This document shows, piece by piece, positions 24,361 through 30,906 of a stretch of 35,475 nucleotides of DNA; the first letter of the stretch is position 1, and each line of letters opens with the position of its first letter. The notes under the pieces were generated by a model. It had not been told where the DNA came from and did not search any database. It was given only the letters and a program-made list of their open reading frames with translations. Position numbers and translations under genes: made by a program. Source of the stretch: JBFWQM01 sp050249455 (GTDB lineage: Bacteria > Pseudomonadota > Alphaproteobacteria > MPNO01 > VGEU01); assembly GCA_050249455.1 (NCBI GenBank), contig JBFWQM010000022.1:1-35475 (forward strand), given 5' to 3'.

Positions 24361-25883
24361 CAATCCCTCCGGTACGCGCGGCGCGCCTCGGCGGCCGAGT
24401 CGCGGACGACGCCACCGACGGCGCGGACCGCCATCTCGGCGGGCGTCAACTGGTGCACGGGGTAGGCGAACGAGATCGCCAGGCAGTCGGCCCGGTTCGG
24501 GCTCGGCAGCCCGCGGTCCTTCATCGATTCCTTCGTCTCGAGCTGGAGCTTGCCGTCCGGCCGGCCGACGGTCTCGGGCCCGATCAGGTCCTGGTAGAGC
24601 ACCTGGTCCTTCGGGATCGCGCCGCCCGACTTCAGCCAGTCCCGCATCGCGCGCCACATCTCGGCCCGCTTGTTCAGCACGCCGACGTCGGAGGCCGCGC
24701 CGCCGAAGTCCACCAGCAGCCAGTGCCGGCCCATGCCGAGCCCGGCCGAGTAGATGCCGGTGCCGTAGCCCTTGTCGATCCAGACGTGCTCGGCCTTGTG
24801 CTCGTCCTGCAGCGTCGCGATCAGGCTCGCCATCTGCAGGTCGTTGTCGTTGTACGGGATGACGCGCAGGATCTCGAACTTCAAGCCCTGCCGCAGGCCG
24901 ATGACGAACTCGTCGGCGCCGGTCCAGGCCGGGTCGATGCTCAGGATCTTCGGCGCGTAGGCGTACTGTTCCTCGCGCAGGTGGCGGCCGAACGCGGCAT
25001 CCACGTCGGCGGTGCCGATGAACTGGCGCTCGGACGCGGACGGGAACATGCCGCGCACGCGCACCTTGACGAAGTCGCTGTCCTCGCCATAGTCGGCGAT
25101 CCACTGCGCGATCTGCGCCTTGTTCGTGCGCTTGGCGGTGCGGCTGTCGATCTGCCACGTGGCCCAGCGGTGCGCGAAGCGGCGCCAGCACTCGCGGAAC
25201 CGCCCGGTGTTCATCGTCGGGTTGCCGAACGCGCACCAGATGATCTCGGTGTCCTCGTCGGTCAGCGCGCCCTCGGCGACCTCCCAGATCTTGTCCGGGA
25301 TCGCCGACGCCTCATCGAAGATCAGGACGATGCGCTTGCCGGCGTTGTGCAGGCCGGCGAAGGCCTCGGTGTTGTTCTCCGACCATGGGACCGCATCGCA
25401 GCGCCAGGTCCGTTCGCGCGACTTCTGACGCGAGAAGTAGCTCGTGGCAGTGAACTCGAACCACTCGCGGTCGATAGCCATCTGGTGCCACTTCGACAGC
25501 TCAGGCCAGGTCTTGCCCTTCAACTGACCTTCGGTGTTCGCCGTCACGACGACCCGCGTATCCGGCCTCGTCGCCATCGCCCACTTGATGAGCCAGACCA
25601 CGGTCGACGACTTCCCGACCCCGTGACCCGACGACGCCGCGAGGCGGATAGCCTCGGACACTCCGACCTTGCCTTGCCGCAGCTTCTGCCCGATGTCGGC
25701 GAGAAACTCCCGCTGCCATTGGTCCGGGCCCTCCTCGTCCGCGAGCGGGCCGCCGGGCTCGCCCCACGGGAAAGCGAACATGACGTACCCGAGGGGGTCG
25801 TGCGCGAAGCCGGCGATCGCCTCGATCAGCCGGTGCTGAAGGTCAGCGGAGACGTCAGCCTTGCCCACGACGAAGGGCGGCAT
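24360..25883 (-). CDS. Terminase large subunit (ATPase/nuclease)
   Basis: The 507-residue packaging motor shows Walker A GHGVGKS (86-92) and Walker B IVLIFDE with Asp190-Glu191, followed by the coupling region FGNPTMNTGRF. The C-terminal RNase-H-like nuclease has SIDPAW with Asp317, VWIDKGYGTG with Asp370, and NRADCLAI with Asp466 as the likely metal ligands. It drives DNA into the procapsid and cuts the concatemer. ATG 25883 lies 29 bp inside the small terminase gene. Length is normal for the family and all motifs are intact. Confidence 0.93.
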   Translation of the reverse strand: MPPFVVGKADVSADLQHRLIEAIAGFAHDPLGYVMFAFPWGEPGGPLADEEGPDQWQREFLADIGQKLRQGKVGVSEAIRLAASSGHGVGKSSTVVWLIKWAMATRPDTRVVVTANTEGQLKGKTWPELSKWHQMAIDREWFEFTATSYFSRQKSRERTWRCDAVPWSENNTEAFAGLHNAGKRIVLIFDEASAIPDKIWEVAEGALTDEDTEIIWCAFGNPTMNTGRFRECWRRFAHRWATWQIDSRTAKRTNKAQIAQWIADYGEDSDFVKVRVRGMFPSASERQFIGTADVDAAFGRHLREEQYAYAPKILSIDPAWTGADEFVIGLRQGLKFEILRVIPYNDNDLQMASLIATLQDEHKAEHVWIDKGYGTGIYSAGLGMGRHWLLVDFGGAASDVGVLNKRAEMWRAMRDWLKSGGAIPKDQVLYQDLIGPETVGRPDGKLQLETKESMKDRGLPSPNRADCLAISFAYPVHQLTPAEMAVRAVGGVVRDSAAEARRAYRRD

Positions 25884-26325
25884 CCAGCCGCTCGGCGAGG
25901 TCGCCTGTCACTTCGACGGTGGTCTTCTCGCGCCACCATTGAGGATGGCGGTTGCGCAGCCACAGCGAGGCCGCTTGCGTGTCGGGTGGCGCCGCCTTCT
26001 TGACCTTCACGATCTCGACGTGCTCGGAGAACTGGTCGTCACGAACCTTTACGGCCGTCTCCTCGGTCCATTCGGCGCCTATCGCGCGCTGGTACAGGCC
26101 CTGAGCCGCCTCGGTGTCCGCTATCAGCCGGCCGGCCCGAACCGCATCGCGGAACGTTGCGTGCCGCGCGATCCAGTTGTCGATCGTGGTGTCGGAGACG
26201 CCGAAGAACTCGGCAAGGAAGTCGTTCGTCGCACCGAGCAGGCACAGCATGCGCGCCTGTTCGTCGAAGTCCTTCCGGTAGAGTGGCGGGCGCCCCGGCC
26301 CGGGGCCCGAGACGGTATCGCTCAC
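25855..26325 (-). CDS. Terminase small subunit
   Basis: From GTG 26325 the protein has 156 residues. It opens with a Gly/Pro-rich GRPPLYRKDFDEQA segment, then a helix-turn-helix (about 32-58; NDFLAEFFGVSDTTIDNWIA) used to recognise viral DNA. A helical middle and a C-terminal LRNRHPQWWREKTTVEV follow, a frequent ending of this family. It overlaps the large subunit gene by 29 bp. There is no good Shine-Dalgarno sequence before the GTG, and the 100-bp upstream gap carries element E3, so start and expression deserve care. Confidence 0.85.
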   Translation of the reverse strand: MSDTVSGPGPGRPPLYRKDFDEQARMLCLLGATNDFLAEFFGVSDTTIDNWIARHATFRDAVRAGRLIADTEAAQGLYQRAIGAEWTEETAVKVRDDQFSEHVEIVKVKKAAPPDTQAASLWLRNRHPQWWREKTTVEVTGDLAERLDAALRRGQG

Positions 26326-26425
26326 GGTGGGGCTGCCTTGCGTGCCGGCCGTGCGCGCACGCGCGCGCGAAGACCAACTTATCGAACGGCGGCAATCCTG
26401 CCACCGCGGCCCGTTGGCTAATCGC
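26326..26425 (-). promoter_or_regulatory. Non-coding gap before terminase with element E3 (ATTAGCCAA, hairpin)
   Basis: This 100-bp gap has no supported gene. On the minus strand ATTAGCCAA (26422-26414) is followed by a potential RNA stem GGUGGCA/UGCCGCC (26405-26399 with 26394-26388, one G-U pair, 4-base loop), then an AT-richer GATAAGTTGG and a purine-pyrimidine alternating tract (26350-26369). The ATTAGCCAACG sequence matches E2 over 11 bases. Unlike E1 and E2, no TAT box stands 15 bp downstream. Because it lies directly before the small terminase gene it could also hold the packaging signal, for which there is no direct evidence. Confidence 0.45.
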
Positions 26426-26719
26426 TCACGCGACCCGCGTCACCCGCACTCCGCCGCCCTGCAGTTCGACCCGGAACCGCTCGGGCCGGCCTTCCCGGTG
26501 GTGCCAGTGCCAGGCCTTGACGGCCACGCGGTTCTTGAGCGCATGCCGGTCGCAGTCGATGGCCTGGATGAACAGCCACTGGCCAACGGCCAGGGTCTGG
26601 AAACCGTAGCGGCTCTCGCCGGTGGGCCGGCGGCGCTTGGACATCTGCCGCGGCATGGTGGCGAACTGCGCCATGACCGCTCGGGCCCGCAGGATGTCGA
26701 GGCGCGAGCGGGAGGCCAT
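26426..26719 (-). CDS. Small basic hypothetical protein upstream of terminase
   Basis: The 97-residue protein is Arg-rich throughout (MASRSRLDILRARAVMAQF; PRQMSKRRRPTGESRYGF) with an aromatic core (VGQWLFIQAIDCDR, AVKAWHWHHREGRPERF) and a strand-rich C-terminus. The pattern suggests a small nucleic-acid-binding protein, but no family was recognised. ATG 26719 is 5 bp after the stop of the Tat-like protein gene. It ends just before E3, so it closes the early transcript unit. Confidence 0.65.
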   Translation of the reverse strand: MASRSRLDILRARAVMAQFATMPRQMSKRRRPTGESRYGFQTLAVGQWLFIQAIDCDRHALKNRVAVKAWHWHHREGRPERFRVELQGGGVRVTRVA

Positions 26720-26724
26720 GCCGA

Positions 26725-27084
26725 TCAGTTGCGCCCCCGGTACAACCCAGCGCGCATATCGGGCGCCGCCGAAGCGGTCGCGATCACGATTTTCCCGCCA
26801 TCGCGAAGGTGCGCATCGTGCTCTCGGAGGGCGCGCTCGAAACTGCGGCCATCAACCTCGCGCAACGGCCGCGCCAGGCTGTCGCCGATCACCACGACCT
26901 TCGGCGGCTCTCCGTTCCATCGACCGCCGACGAACCGCCCCGTGTACTTCTCGGCGTCCCACAGGAACATCGGAGGGTCCGGCACCACGATCCGCGGATC
27001 CACCCGCATCAGCGACCCGGCCCGGACGAATGCCGGCGCGGTGGCGGCGGCCAGGATGCCGGCCATGAAGTTGCGACGGTTCAT
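26725..27084 (-). CDS. Small phage protein with twin-arginine-like signal sequence
   Basis: From ATG 27084 (overlapping the upstream stop as ATGA) the 119-residue protein begins MNRRNFMAGILAAATAPAFV. A twin-arginine RRNFM motif, a moderately hydrophobic Ala-rich stretch, and an AFVRAG end could form a signal-peptidase site near residue 22. The rest is a small globular domain with VVVIGDSLARPL and GKIVIATASAAPD. The signal fits Tat export of a folded protein to the periplasm. Similar small phage proteins are known to carry Tat-like leaders, with unknown role. The GDS in VIGDSLA alone is not enough to call an SGNH hydrolase, because no later blocks are present in so short a protein. Confidence 0.65.
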   Translation of the reverse strand: MNRRNFMAGILAAATAPAFVRAGSLMRVDPRIVVPDPPMFLWDAEKYTGRFVGGRWNGEPPKVVVIGDSLARPLREVDGRSFERALREHDAHLRDGGKIVIATASAAPDMRAGLYRGRN

Positions 27085-27266
27085 GAGCGAACGTCCTTCA
27101 GCGCCTTGTGCAGGTTGCGCCAGCCCTGGACGATCCGCTCGCAACGATCCCGAACAGAAGCGAGCTGGCACTCCCGACATTCCGACATCAAGCCGAACCA
27201 GGATCGGCCATCACGCCTGAATTCCCGCCGAGCCTTCTTCAGTCCGCACTTCGCACACCGCTTCAC
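27081..27266 (-). CDS. Small zinc-ribbon protein
   Basis: The 61-residue protein starts at GTG 27266, whose bases overlap the stop of the upstream gene (GTGA). Two Cys pairs (Cys4/Cys7 in VKRCAKC and Cys30/Cys33 in SECREC) are separated by a basic segment, forming a classic four-Cys zinc ribbon. A helical C-terminus follows. It is probably a nucleic-acid-binding accessory protein. Proteins of this shape often accompany HNH or transcription-regulating functions in phages. Its own stop overlaps the Tat-like gene start. Confidence 0.65.
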   Translation of the reverse strand: MKRCAKCGLKKARREFRRDGRSWFGLMSECRECQLASVRDRCERIVQGWRNLHKALKDVRS

Positions 27267-27574
27267 CCCGCCACCCTCCCCAGCAGATTCGCCGCGCTGA
27301 CCAGCCGCGCCGCGACCTCGGGCTCGGCGCCGGCGGCCTGCTCGAGCAGAACGTCGATCGCCGGCCTCACGTCGACGTCCACGCGGACAACGTCGGCCGT
27401 CGGGACGAACACCGCCTGGTCGGGCCGCGCGCTGGCCGGGTGGATCATGGCGACACCGACCTCGCTGTCCAGATAGATCGTGCTCAGGCGGCCGCGCACG
27501 AGGACGGCGGGGCTGCCGGGGACGGACTGGATCGCGCAGCCGTCTGTCATCGCGGGTTGGTATGTGAACGTCAT
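27263..27574 (-). CDS. Hypothetical protein of the overlap-linked early cluster
   Basis: The 103-residue, mildly acidic protein has a strand-rich first half (SPAVLVRGRLSTIYLDSEVG, VFVPTADVVRVDVDV) and a helical second half (PAIDVLLEQAAG, EVAARLVSAANLLGRV). The family was not recognised. ATG 27574 has a good GGAGGGG ribosome site, the best in this cluster, and overlaps the upstream stop by 4 bp. It may restart ribosomes for the genes downstream. Confidence 0.6.
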   Translation of the reverse strand: MTFTYQPAMTDGCAIQSVPGSPAVLVRGRLSTIYLDSEVGVAMIHPASARPDQAVFVPTADVVRVDVDVRPAIDVLLEQAAGAEPEVAARLVSAANLLGRVAG

Positions 27575-27801
27575 CGATTCCCCTCCAGCCAGTCGCTGAA
27601 TCGCTGCAACAGCGAACGCTTCGGCGTCTCAACGGCGACCCACCGAATGGGCCGCTCGGGGATGGCCTGCGGGACCCAGAACGCAGGGTCGACCCAGATG
27701 AACGACACGTCAGGCTCCAACGCCCGCCGGTTGCGAGCCCGTGCACGCGCCCACGCGCGCGATCGGCGATCCTTCGTCCGCGGCTTCGGTGGCGTGTTCA
27801 C
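27571..27801 (-). CDS. Small basic hypothetical protein
   Basis: The 76-residue protein is very Arg/Lys-rich at residues 6-27 (KPRTKDRRSRAWARARARNR), then has an aromatic/hydrophobic middle (VSFIWVDPAFWVP) and an amphipathic end (LLQRFSDWLEGNR). GTG 27801 overlaps the upstream stop. A role in nucleic acid or membrane binding is possible, but the family is unknown. Confidence 0.55.
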   Translation of the reverse strand: MNTPPKPRTKDRRSRAWARARARNRRALEPDVSFIWVDPAFWVPQAIPERPIRWVAVETPKRSLLQRFSDWLEGNR

Positions 27802-28061
27802 CGCCTCAGCCCCAGCAGCACGTCTTGGCCGACGATGACGACCATGTCGGCCTTCGTCGGGATCACCGTGACAATGACCAGGCCAACGACGGGAACGGCA
27901 ATCAGGCGCTTCGCGACCGCCAGAAGCCTCGCATCCGCTTCGATGCGTGATGCCATCACGCAGAAGATCGACAGAGGTGCCCCGATGATGGTCATGCCGA
28001 TCCCGAGCCAGTGGATCCAGTCCAGCCGCGTCCACAGGTACAGCAGCATCCAGTCGTTCAC
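27798..28061 (-). CDS. Small two-span membrane protein
   Basis: The 87-residue protein has hydrophobic segments at about 20-38 (GIGMTIIGAPLSIFCVMA) and 53-68 (IAVPVVGLVIVTVIP), separated by a charged loop (SRIEADARLLAVAKR). The loop carries Arg/Lys and is likely cytoplasmic. GTG 28061 overlaps the upstream stop, and its stop overlaps the next GTG. It is far from the lysis genes, so a host-membrane or exclusion role is possible but unproven. Confidence 0.6.
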   Translation of the reverse strand: MNDWMLLYLWTRLDWIHWLGIGMTIIGAPLSIFCVMASRIEADARLLAVAKRLIAVPVVGLVIVTVIPTKADMVVIVGQDVLLGLRR

Positions 28062-28582
28062 CGCCCAACCTCCCGCGCCGCATAGGCGTCCCACATGCGC
28101 AGGTTGGCGAGCCGCGCCACTGCCACGACGTCGGCATCGGTCAGTCGGTAGGCGTCGCCGTTCGGCTTGGCGCGACGCACGACACGCGCGACCGCAGGCT
28201 CGCGTCCATCGCGCTCGTCGAGCAGGATCACGCCGCTGGCCGGCGACGGAAGGAACGTCAGCAGTTCGTCGCGCCAGACATGCGCCGGCAGCGCGTAGTA
28301 GTGCTTCCAGACACGCCGCGGCCATTCGCGCGGAACGGGCTCCTGACGGGGTTGGCCGTAGGCCCACGGCAGGTATCGCCACCACTTGTCCTTACGGGCG
28401 TCCGCCTTCAGATCGGAGCGCGTCACCTTGATCTCGACGTCGATCACGCGGCGGCACGACGTCACCGCCAGCACGTCGCACTCGTGCCCCGTCCAGTTGC
28501 AGCGGTCGACGAGCACGATGCATTTCCTGGCCAGCGTCTGCGTCGCCACGGCGCGGGCAATGACGCCCTCGTTCCAGATCAC
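28058..28582 (-). CDS. PD-(D/E)XK-type nuclease (MmcB-like fold)
   Basis: The 174-residue protein starts at GTG 28582. Glu5, Asp36 and Glu50-x-Lys52 (HECDVLAV ... VIDVEIKVTRSDL) form the metal-binding pattern of the PD-(D/E)XK superfamily. The VEIKxxxxDLxxDxRKDKW run and the later KHYYALPAHVW resemble MmcB-type DNA-repair nucleases, where a hydrophobic strand precedes E-x-K and a DKW motif follows. The likely role is in DNA processing, recombination or attack on foreign or host DNA; the exact substrate is unknown. It lies in the overlap-linked cluster downstream of RusA, so it may act in the same recombination stage. Confidence 0.7.
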   Translation of the reverse strand: MIWNEGVIARAVATQTLARKCIVLVDRCNWTGHECDVLAVTSCRRVIDVEIKVTRSDLKADARKDKWWRYLPWAYGQPRQEPVPREWPRRVWKHYYALPAHVWRDELLTFLPSPASGVILLDERDGREPAVARVVRRAKPNGDAYRLTDADVVAVARLANLRMWDAYAAREVGR

Positions 28583-28806
28583 CGCCCCACCTCCCGCAGC
28601 ACATCCCCGATCGGCCGAATCACGCACCGATCGGCCACCGCAGTCCCGCGGCGACGCTGGATCTCGGCGTAGACGTCCGCGGCTGTCGTGGCCGTCCATA
28701 GCAGCGTGGCGGGCTCGTCCGCGCGGTCGGACGGCAGCAGCGCGCAGTGCATGCCGTGGGGCTCTAACGCCATGAGGCGGGTGACGTCGCGGGGGTGGAG
28801 GGTCAT
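28579..28806 (-). CDS. Small hypothetical protein
   Basis: The 75-residue protein begins MTLHPRDVTRLMALEPHGMH, with a middle TLLWTATTAADVYAEIQRRR and an end VIRPIGDVLREVGR. It looks globular, with no membrane segment or zinc motif. ATG 28806 overlaps the upstream stop and its stop overlaps the nuclease GTG. Tight coupling to the nuclease gene hints at a joint function, but no family is recognised. Confidence 0.55.
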   Translation of the reverse strand: MTLHPRDVTRLMALEPHGMHCALLPSDRADEPATLLWTATTAADVYAEIQRRRGTAVADRCVIRPIGDVLREVGR

Positions 28807-29021
28807 CGCAACCACGTCGCCCAGACGGCCCAGGCAATCAGCGTCGGGATCGCCCACAGAACCGAGTAGGCGCCGAGGGCGAACAAGGCGCCAATCCCGT
28901 AGTTGTCCGCCTCGAAGAATCCGGCGCGGCGGCACAGCACGGTCACGCCGATGAACAGCGCCGCGGACAGGCCGATCAGGGACAGTGCCGCCCACGAGAT
29001 CGCGAATGTGACCTCCGTCAC
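28803..29021 (-). CDS. Small two-span membrane protein
   Basis: The 72-residue protein consists of two hydrophobic segments (about 10-30, AALSLIGLSAALFIGVTVLC; about 43-70, IGALFALGAYSVLWAIPTLI) joined by a short charged loop RRAGFFEADNYG. GTG 29021 overlaps the previous stop. It is the second small membrane protein of this cluster and is not related by eye to the first. The function is unknown. Confidence 0.6.
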   Translation of the reverse strand: MTEVTFAISWAALSLIGLSAALFIGVTVLCRRAGFFEADNYGIGALFALGAYSVLWAIPTLIAWAVWATWLR

Positions 29022-29194
29022 GCCCGCGCCTCGCGCTTCAGCCGGCGATACACGCCGCGCAGCGACCGCGGGTCGTTGATCGCGACACCGTAGCGGCGCG
29101 GGTCGTGCATCAGCCGCCGCGCCAGGCTGTAGCGTCCGACGGGGTGTATCGCCTCGGCCTGGCGCCGCAGCGCCTTCGCCTTCCTGCCGTTCAT
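29018..29194 (-). CDS. Very small basic protein (58 residues)
   Basis: ATG 29194 is preceded by a strong GGAGGG ribosome site, and the stop TGA overlaps the next GTG. The protein is Arg/Lys-rich (MNGRKAKALRRQAEAIHPVG, RYSLARRLMHDPRRYGVAIN). The composition and coupling to the next gene support a real gene despite the small size. It may bind nucleic acid. Confidence 0.6.
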   Translation of the reverse strand: MNGRKAKALRRQAEAIHPVGRYSLARRLMHDPRRYGVAINDPRSLRGVYRRLKREARA

Positions 29195-29212
29195 CGGAAA
29201 CCCTCCTGGCCG

Positions 29213-29737
29213 TCAGGCCGTGATTGCGAACGGGTCGTCGGACTCCACCGGCAGCGCCGCCTGCGGGCTCTGCTCGACGGATTCGGGCTGCGGCGCGACG
29301 CGGTCCATCGCCATGCACGCCGGGATCGCCGGCCAGACGCGGACCTGGACGCCGGGCGTGGCCGCGTAGCGCTTCGCGAACGAGCCGTCGGTGATCAGCT
29401 TGTCGTCGACGAACACGACGCCGTTGCAGCCGTCCTCGATCGCCTTCAGCACGTTGCTGCAGTCCGGTTTGACCTGCGGCCGCAGCAGGCCGGACAGCGC
29501 CTGCGCGCGCTTCCTGGCGCTCCACGACTCCGGCACCGGCATCAGGATCGTGATCGCGATCTCGACCGGCTCGGCGATCGGCGGCTGCCCGGCCATGGCC
29601 TGGCTGGCAACGACCGAGATCATGTCCTCGTAGCGCTTCGTCTTCGGGGCCTTGATGATCCGCGCCCGGCCGTGCAGGTTCACGGCGCGCGGCGACTGCT
29701 TGCCCTGCGGGGCGGTCGGCACGAAGAACTCGATCAT
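29213..29737 (-). CDS. rusA: Holliday junction resolvase RusA-type
   Basis: From ATG 29737 the protein has 174 residues. The motif KPDCSNVLKAIEDGCNGVVF (Asp92, Lys98, Asp102) followed by VDDKLITD (Asp111/Asp112) gives the acidic residues and catalytic lysine of the RusA family. RusA resolves four-way junctions made during recombination-dependent replication and branch removal before packaging. The C-terminal 40 residues after ATPGVQVRVWP are a variable tail. The gene lies 7 bp downstream of an HNH gene and before the small-gene cluster. Confidence 0.85.
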   Translation of the reverse strand: MIEFFVPTAPQGKQSPRAVNLHGRARIIKAPKTKRYEDMISVVASQAMAGQPPIAEPVEIAITILMPVPESWSARKRAQALSGLLRPQVKPDCSNVLKAIEDGCNGVVFVDDKLITDGSFAKRYAATPGVQVRVWPAIPACMAMDRVAPQPESVEQSPQAALPVESDDPFAITA

Positions 29738-29744
29738 GCGGCCC

Positions 29745-30233
29745 TCACAGCGTGCAGGTGGGGTGGAGTTCGCGCTTGGCGCGGACGTACGCGGCGTGCG
29801 CCTCCGCAGCAGTCGGGTAGCGGCCAAGGAACTTGTTGGTGCCGTCCACCCCGATCTGCGCGACGTAACGGCCGGTCCGCCGGCAGAAGCTCACGCCGAG
29901 GATCCCGACGCGACTCGAAGCATTCGCCGATCGCCGGTTCTGGTTGTTGCCGGTGCGGGTGACGCACCGCAGGTTGCCGATCCGGTTGTTGGTCCGATCG
30001 CCGTCGATGTGATCGAGCTCGGAACCAGGCCACGCACCATGGACCATCGCCCAGATCATCCGATGGACCCGCCACGTCGAGGCGCCGGCGCGCGCCACCA
30101 GGTACCCGGCGTGATCTGGTGTCCCGACAGGCCGCCCGGTGCTTCGGCGGATCAGCACTCCGTCATCAGGCCGGACCTCGAACCACCCGTGCAGTTCCGC
30201 CACGGTCGGCATGGGCAGGCGCAGCTCGATCAT
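29745..30233 (-). CDS. HNH endonuclease with AP2-like DNA-binding domain
   Basis: The 162-residue protein starts at ATG 30233. The HNH core is around residues 53-100 (STWRVHRMIWAMVHG, then ELDHIDGDRTNNRIGNLRCV with Asp74-His75, Asn82/83 and Asn87). It is followed by an AP2-type module at about 111-155 (GVSFCRRTGRYVAQIGVDG; KFLGRYPTAAEAHAAYVRAK). This domain pair is typical of free-standing phage homing endonucleases. It overlaps by 4 bp with the zinc-binding protein gene upstream, so the insertion, if selfish, did not disturb the operon. Confidence 0.8.
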   Translation of the reverse strand: MIELRLPMPTVAELHGWFEVRPDDGVLIRRSTGRPVGTPDHAGYLVARAGASTWRVHRMIWAMVHGAWPGSELDHIDGDRTNNRIGNLRCVTRTGNNQNRRSANASSRVGILGVSFCRRTGRYVAQIGVDGTNKFLGRYPTAAEAHAAYVRAKRELHPTCTL

Positions 30234-30472
30234 GCCGGCTCCGTCACGCGCTGCCGCGTCCAATGCCGGTGCGTCATGTGGAACAGCCCGCAGTCGGCGC
30301 ACCGATAGACCGCGGCGCGACCAGGCCGGTTCGGCTGACCCGCGCCGGCCTGACGCCGGCCCTGATCTTTCCGACCGGTCAGACGCGACATCGCCTGGTA
30401 CGCGGCCTGCGGCGACGGGAACTGCTTCTTGCCCTGCACGGGGCAGTAGGCGGGGCGCGCGGTGGCGGTCAC
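30230..30472 (-). CDS. Small Cys/His zinc-binding phage protein
   Basis: The 80-residue protein starts at GTG 30472. Cys10, Cys58, Cys61, His65 and His68 (AYCPVQGKKQF ... YRCADCGLFHMTH) give a metal-binding centre seen in many small phage proteins of unknown role, where YxCxxCGxxHxT closes the chain. A helical, basic middle lies between. It overlaps both neighbours by 4 bp (the P-like gene stop and the HNH start). Confidence 0.7.
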   Translation of the reverse strand: MTATARPAYCPVQGKKQFPSPQAAYQAMSRLTGRKDQGRRQAGAGQPNRPGRAAVYRCADCGLFHMTHRHWTRQRVTEPA

Positions 30473-30906
30473 GGCCGGCCGCCAGCTCGATGCCGGCTCA
30501 GGAACTTGCCCAGCTCGGCGCGGAACTCAGCGACGGCTGGGCTCGCAGGATCGGCCACATCCGACGGCGCCGGCAGCGCGAGCAGCCGCCGTTCGATCTT
30601 GATGCGCTCCTTCTCACCGCGGCAGAGCGCCACGAACTCCGGCAGGCTCGGCGGCCACATCAGCCCGCTCTTGGCCAGGTCGCGCAACGCGGCGGCGACG
30701 ACGTCGATGTGGAAGTCCGACAGCGCCTCGATCCAGGTCACCTTGACCTCGTGCTCGGCCTTCGCGCGGACCTCGTACGGCGCATCCGATGGCACCAGCC
30801 CCGCCCATATCGCGGTCATCTTCTGCGCGCCGTAGATCGCGGTCAGACGGCCGAACAGGCGGTCAGCGAATGCGGGCGGGTGCGTGAATCTCTGTGGCGT
30901 CGACAT
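30469..30906 (-). CDS. Replication protein, lambda P-like helicase loader
   Basis: ATG 30906 is chosen over GTG 30918 because GAGGA stands seven bases before it; the protein has 145 residues. RLFGRLTAIYGAQKMTAIW and especially WPPSLPEFVALCRG match the pattern of phage lambda P-like proteins, which recruit host DnaB to the origin. The gene starts about 40 bp inside the end of the DUF1376 initiator gene, the O-P order of lambdoid phages. The C-terminus AEFRAELGKFLSRHRAG is charged. Confidence 0.7.
   Translation of the reverse strand: MSTPQRFTHPPAFADRLFGRLTAIYGAQKMTAIWAGLVPSDAPYEVRAKAEHEVKVTWIEALSDFHIDVVAAALRDLAKSGLMWPPSLPEFVALCRGEKERIKIERRLLALPAPSDVADPASPAVAEFRAELGKFLSRHRAGGRP

Noticed and set aside
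26725..27084. The VIGDSLA segment of the Tat-like protein as an SGNH hydrolase
   Set aside because: The protein is only 119 residues long and lacks the later Gly/Asn and Asp-x-x-His blocks.
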